This document shows positions 46,033 through 47,376 of a stretch of 47,376 nt of DNA, piece after piece; within the stretch, counting starts at the first letter, position 1; every line of letters begins with the position of its first letter. The translations under genes were made by a program, and so were the position numbers. The DNA lies in contig JAWPGT010000126.1 in assembly GCA_034638255.1 (NCBI GenBank), forward strand, positions 1-47,376. The letters are read 5' to 3'. The notes under the pieces were generated by a model that saw only the letters and a program-made list of their open reading frames with translations, was not told the DNA's origin and ran no database searches. The DNA comes from Coprinus comatus. Lineage: Eukaryota; Basidiomycota; Agaricomycetes; Agaricales; Agaricaceae.

Positions 46033-47376
46033 GCCGGGTTTTGCTTAAGGCGACAAGTCGAACCCATCCAGCCTCCGCTATCCTTTCAGTGATTCATGAA
46101 GATTCTCAAGACTCAGACAATCTCTCCTTTACAGACGATGAATCGGACATTAGTACTACTCACTCCTCTACCTCAAAGACAATGGACATACCGGACCCTA
46201 TTTATTCTCCTGAACCAGACAATTCACCTCCAGTGAACATTTCCGTTATTCCTCTCATCCTGTCCCGCAACGAAAAATCTATTTATCTACCCATCTATCT
46301 TCAAAATCACCGCTCCCACCAGATCGCCACCCTCAACACCCTGATTGATTCAGGAGCTCAAGGAAACTTCGTTTCCGAGAAAACCGCACGCTCCCTTAAC
46401 CTCCAACGAATCCCTGTGGAACCCCCAATCGCCGTTACGAATGTTGATGGAACAGAAAACATCAGTGGAACAATCACTGAGAAAGTAGTTGTGGAATGTA
46501 TCATTGATGGTCGAAACATCAAGACAGATGCCTATGTTATTGGAATTGGAAAACACCCCGCCATTCTAGGGTTTTCCTTTTTGGAACAGTACAATCCCGA
46601 CATTGATTGGACTGCCAAAACATTCCGATGGCGTTCACCATCTTCTAGAACCATCTCCTGCTCCCAACTCGAAAATTCCATCACAATCAACGAAGTCACC
46701 TGCTACAGTGAAGACCCAATTGATGTTCCTAAAAACCTCCGCATTGCTGCACAATCGCTCCCTGATACCCTTGACACCGGATTGGCTGGCCGCCTCATAC
46801 AAATCAATGCCAAAACTTCTGCATCCCAACTTATATCTCAAAAGCATGCAAAAGCTACATCTTCCGATCCAAAGGAGATAGTTCCTAGAACATTACGGAA
46901 ATATCTTCCTGTCTTTGACAAGAAGGCTTCAGAACGATTTCCTCCATCACGACCTTGTGATCATCGCATTGATCTAAAAGAAACCTTCACTCCAAAGTCT
47001 TACAAACCATATCGCCTTGCACCGGCTGAAATGGAAGAATTGAAGACCAAGGATATATCCGACCATCTAAATCTCCTATGGCATCACCATTCTTTTTCGT
47101 CAACAAGAAAGATGGAAAATCTCTCAGACCATGTCAAGATTATCGCTACCTCAATTCCCACACTGTGAAAAACGCCTATCCCATTCCTAATGTTAGCTCA
47201 ATTATGGACTGCCTCCGTGGAGCTAAATACTTCACCAAAATGGACGTTCGTCTTGGATATAACAACGTTCGGATCTTTGATGGAGACCAATGGAAAGGAG
47301 CATTCAAAACTCCATTCGGTCTTTTCGAACCCACCGTTATGTTCTTTGGAATGACAAACTCTCCTGCAACGTTCCA
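46033..47376 (+). pseudogene. Family B pol start (plus copy), 22-nt deletion
   Basis: Open in the -1 frame from the gag stop through the protease (LIDSGAQGNFVSEK). Arg (CGA) at 46059-46061 stands where the minus copy has TGA. At about 47046, after EELKT, it lacks 22 nt present in the minus copy (coding FLDENLAK), which shifts the frame. RT homology then continues in another frame to the window edge ([25 protein letters not shown]). Confidence 0.88.

Larger units (their letters stand above)
43455..47376 (+). mobile_element. Gypsy family B, plus copy (truncated by window end)
   Basis: 5' LTR, leader, gag, protease and start of RT, inserted into family A. The 3' part lies beyond the window. With the minus copy it forms inverted arms of about 3.9 kb separated by 8.3 kb. 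Confidence 0.9.

Overview
The window looks like a repeat-rich chromosomal segment of a filamentous basidiomycete, probably an agaricomycete. The grounds are short introns (about 50-75 bp) with GTRNGT donors, a NACHT-type NTPase of the kind expanded in Agaricomycetes, and several families of Ty3/gypsy chromovirus and Ty1/copia elements. No rRNA, tRNA or CRISPR array was found.

Layout. 1-4129 is a host gene block: the 5' part of FAD synthetase on the minus strand, then a same-strand pair for the two consecutive GDP-L-fucose enzymes, GDP-L-fucose synthase and GDP-mannose 4,6-dehydratase. Each member of the pair lacks a central block of coding sequence. 4869-8076 (minus) is a ten-exon gene that joins a NACHT NTPase to a C-terminal protein kinase fold without catalytic residues. 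8578-13485 is a copia element with identical 191-bp LTRs and a 5-bp target duplication. 13953-14632 is a tandem array of ~170-bp units that resemble exon-intron units. 15898-19484 is a decayed chromovirus (family D, minus). 19485-21567 is the 5' half of a second gypsy family (A, plus). 21568-25930 is an AT-rich island with two intact multi-exon minus-strand genes, one resembling the transposon-associated 2OG-Fe(II) oxygenases of basidiomycetes. 26266-35168 is a full-length chromovirus (family B, minus) with a third ORF after pol. 35169-37352 holds fragments of another gypsy element and of a copia element, joined by a minisatellite. 37656-37868 is a small Cys/His-rich ORF. 39525-43454 is the 3' part of a family A copy (minus), interrupted by a second family B copy (plus, 43455 to the window end).

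Two themes connect the region. First, every in-frame stop I identified within gag, pol and ORF3 of the three gypsy families is TGA, usually where Arg is expected. One is directly CGA in the sister copy. This points to CpG deamination rather than CpA-type RIP. Second, family B has an unusual 3' architecture: pol ends in a chromodomain, its stop overlaps the start of ORF3 (ATGA), and ORF3 ends in a Pro-rich segment after two CCHC zinc knuckles.

Exon borders were derived by hand from splice signals and reading phase. Family assignments come from recognised motifs, not database searches.
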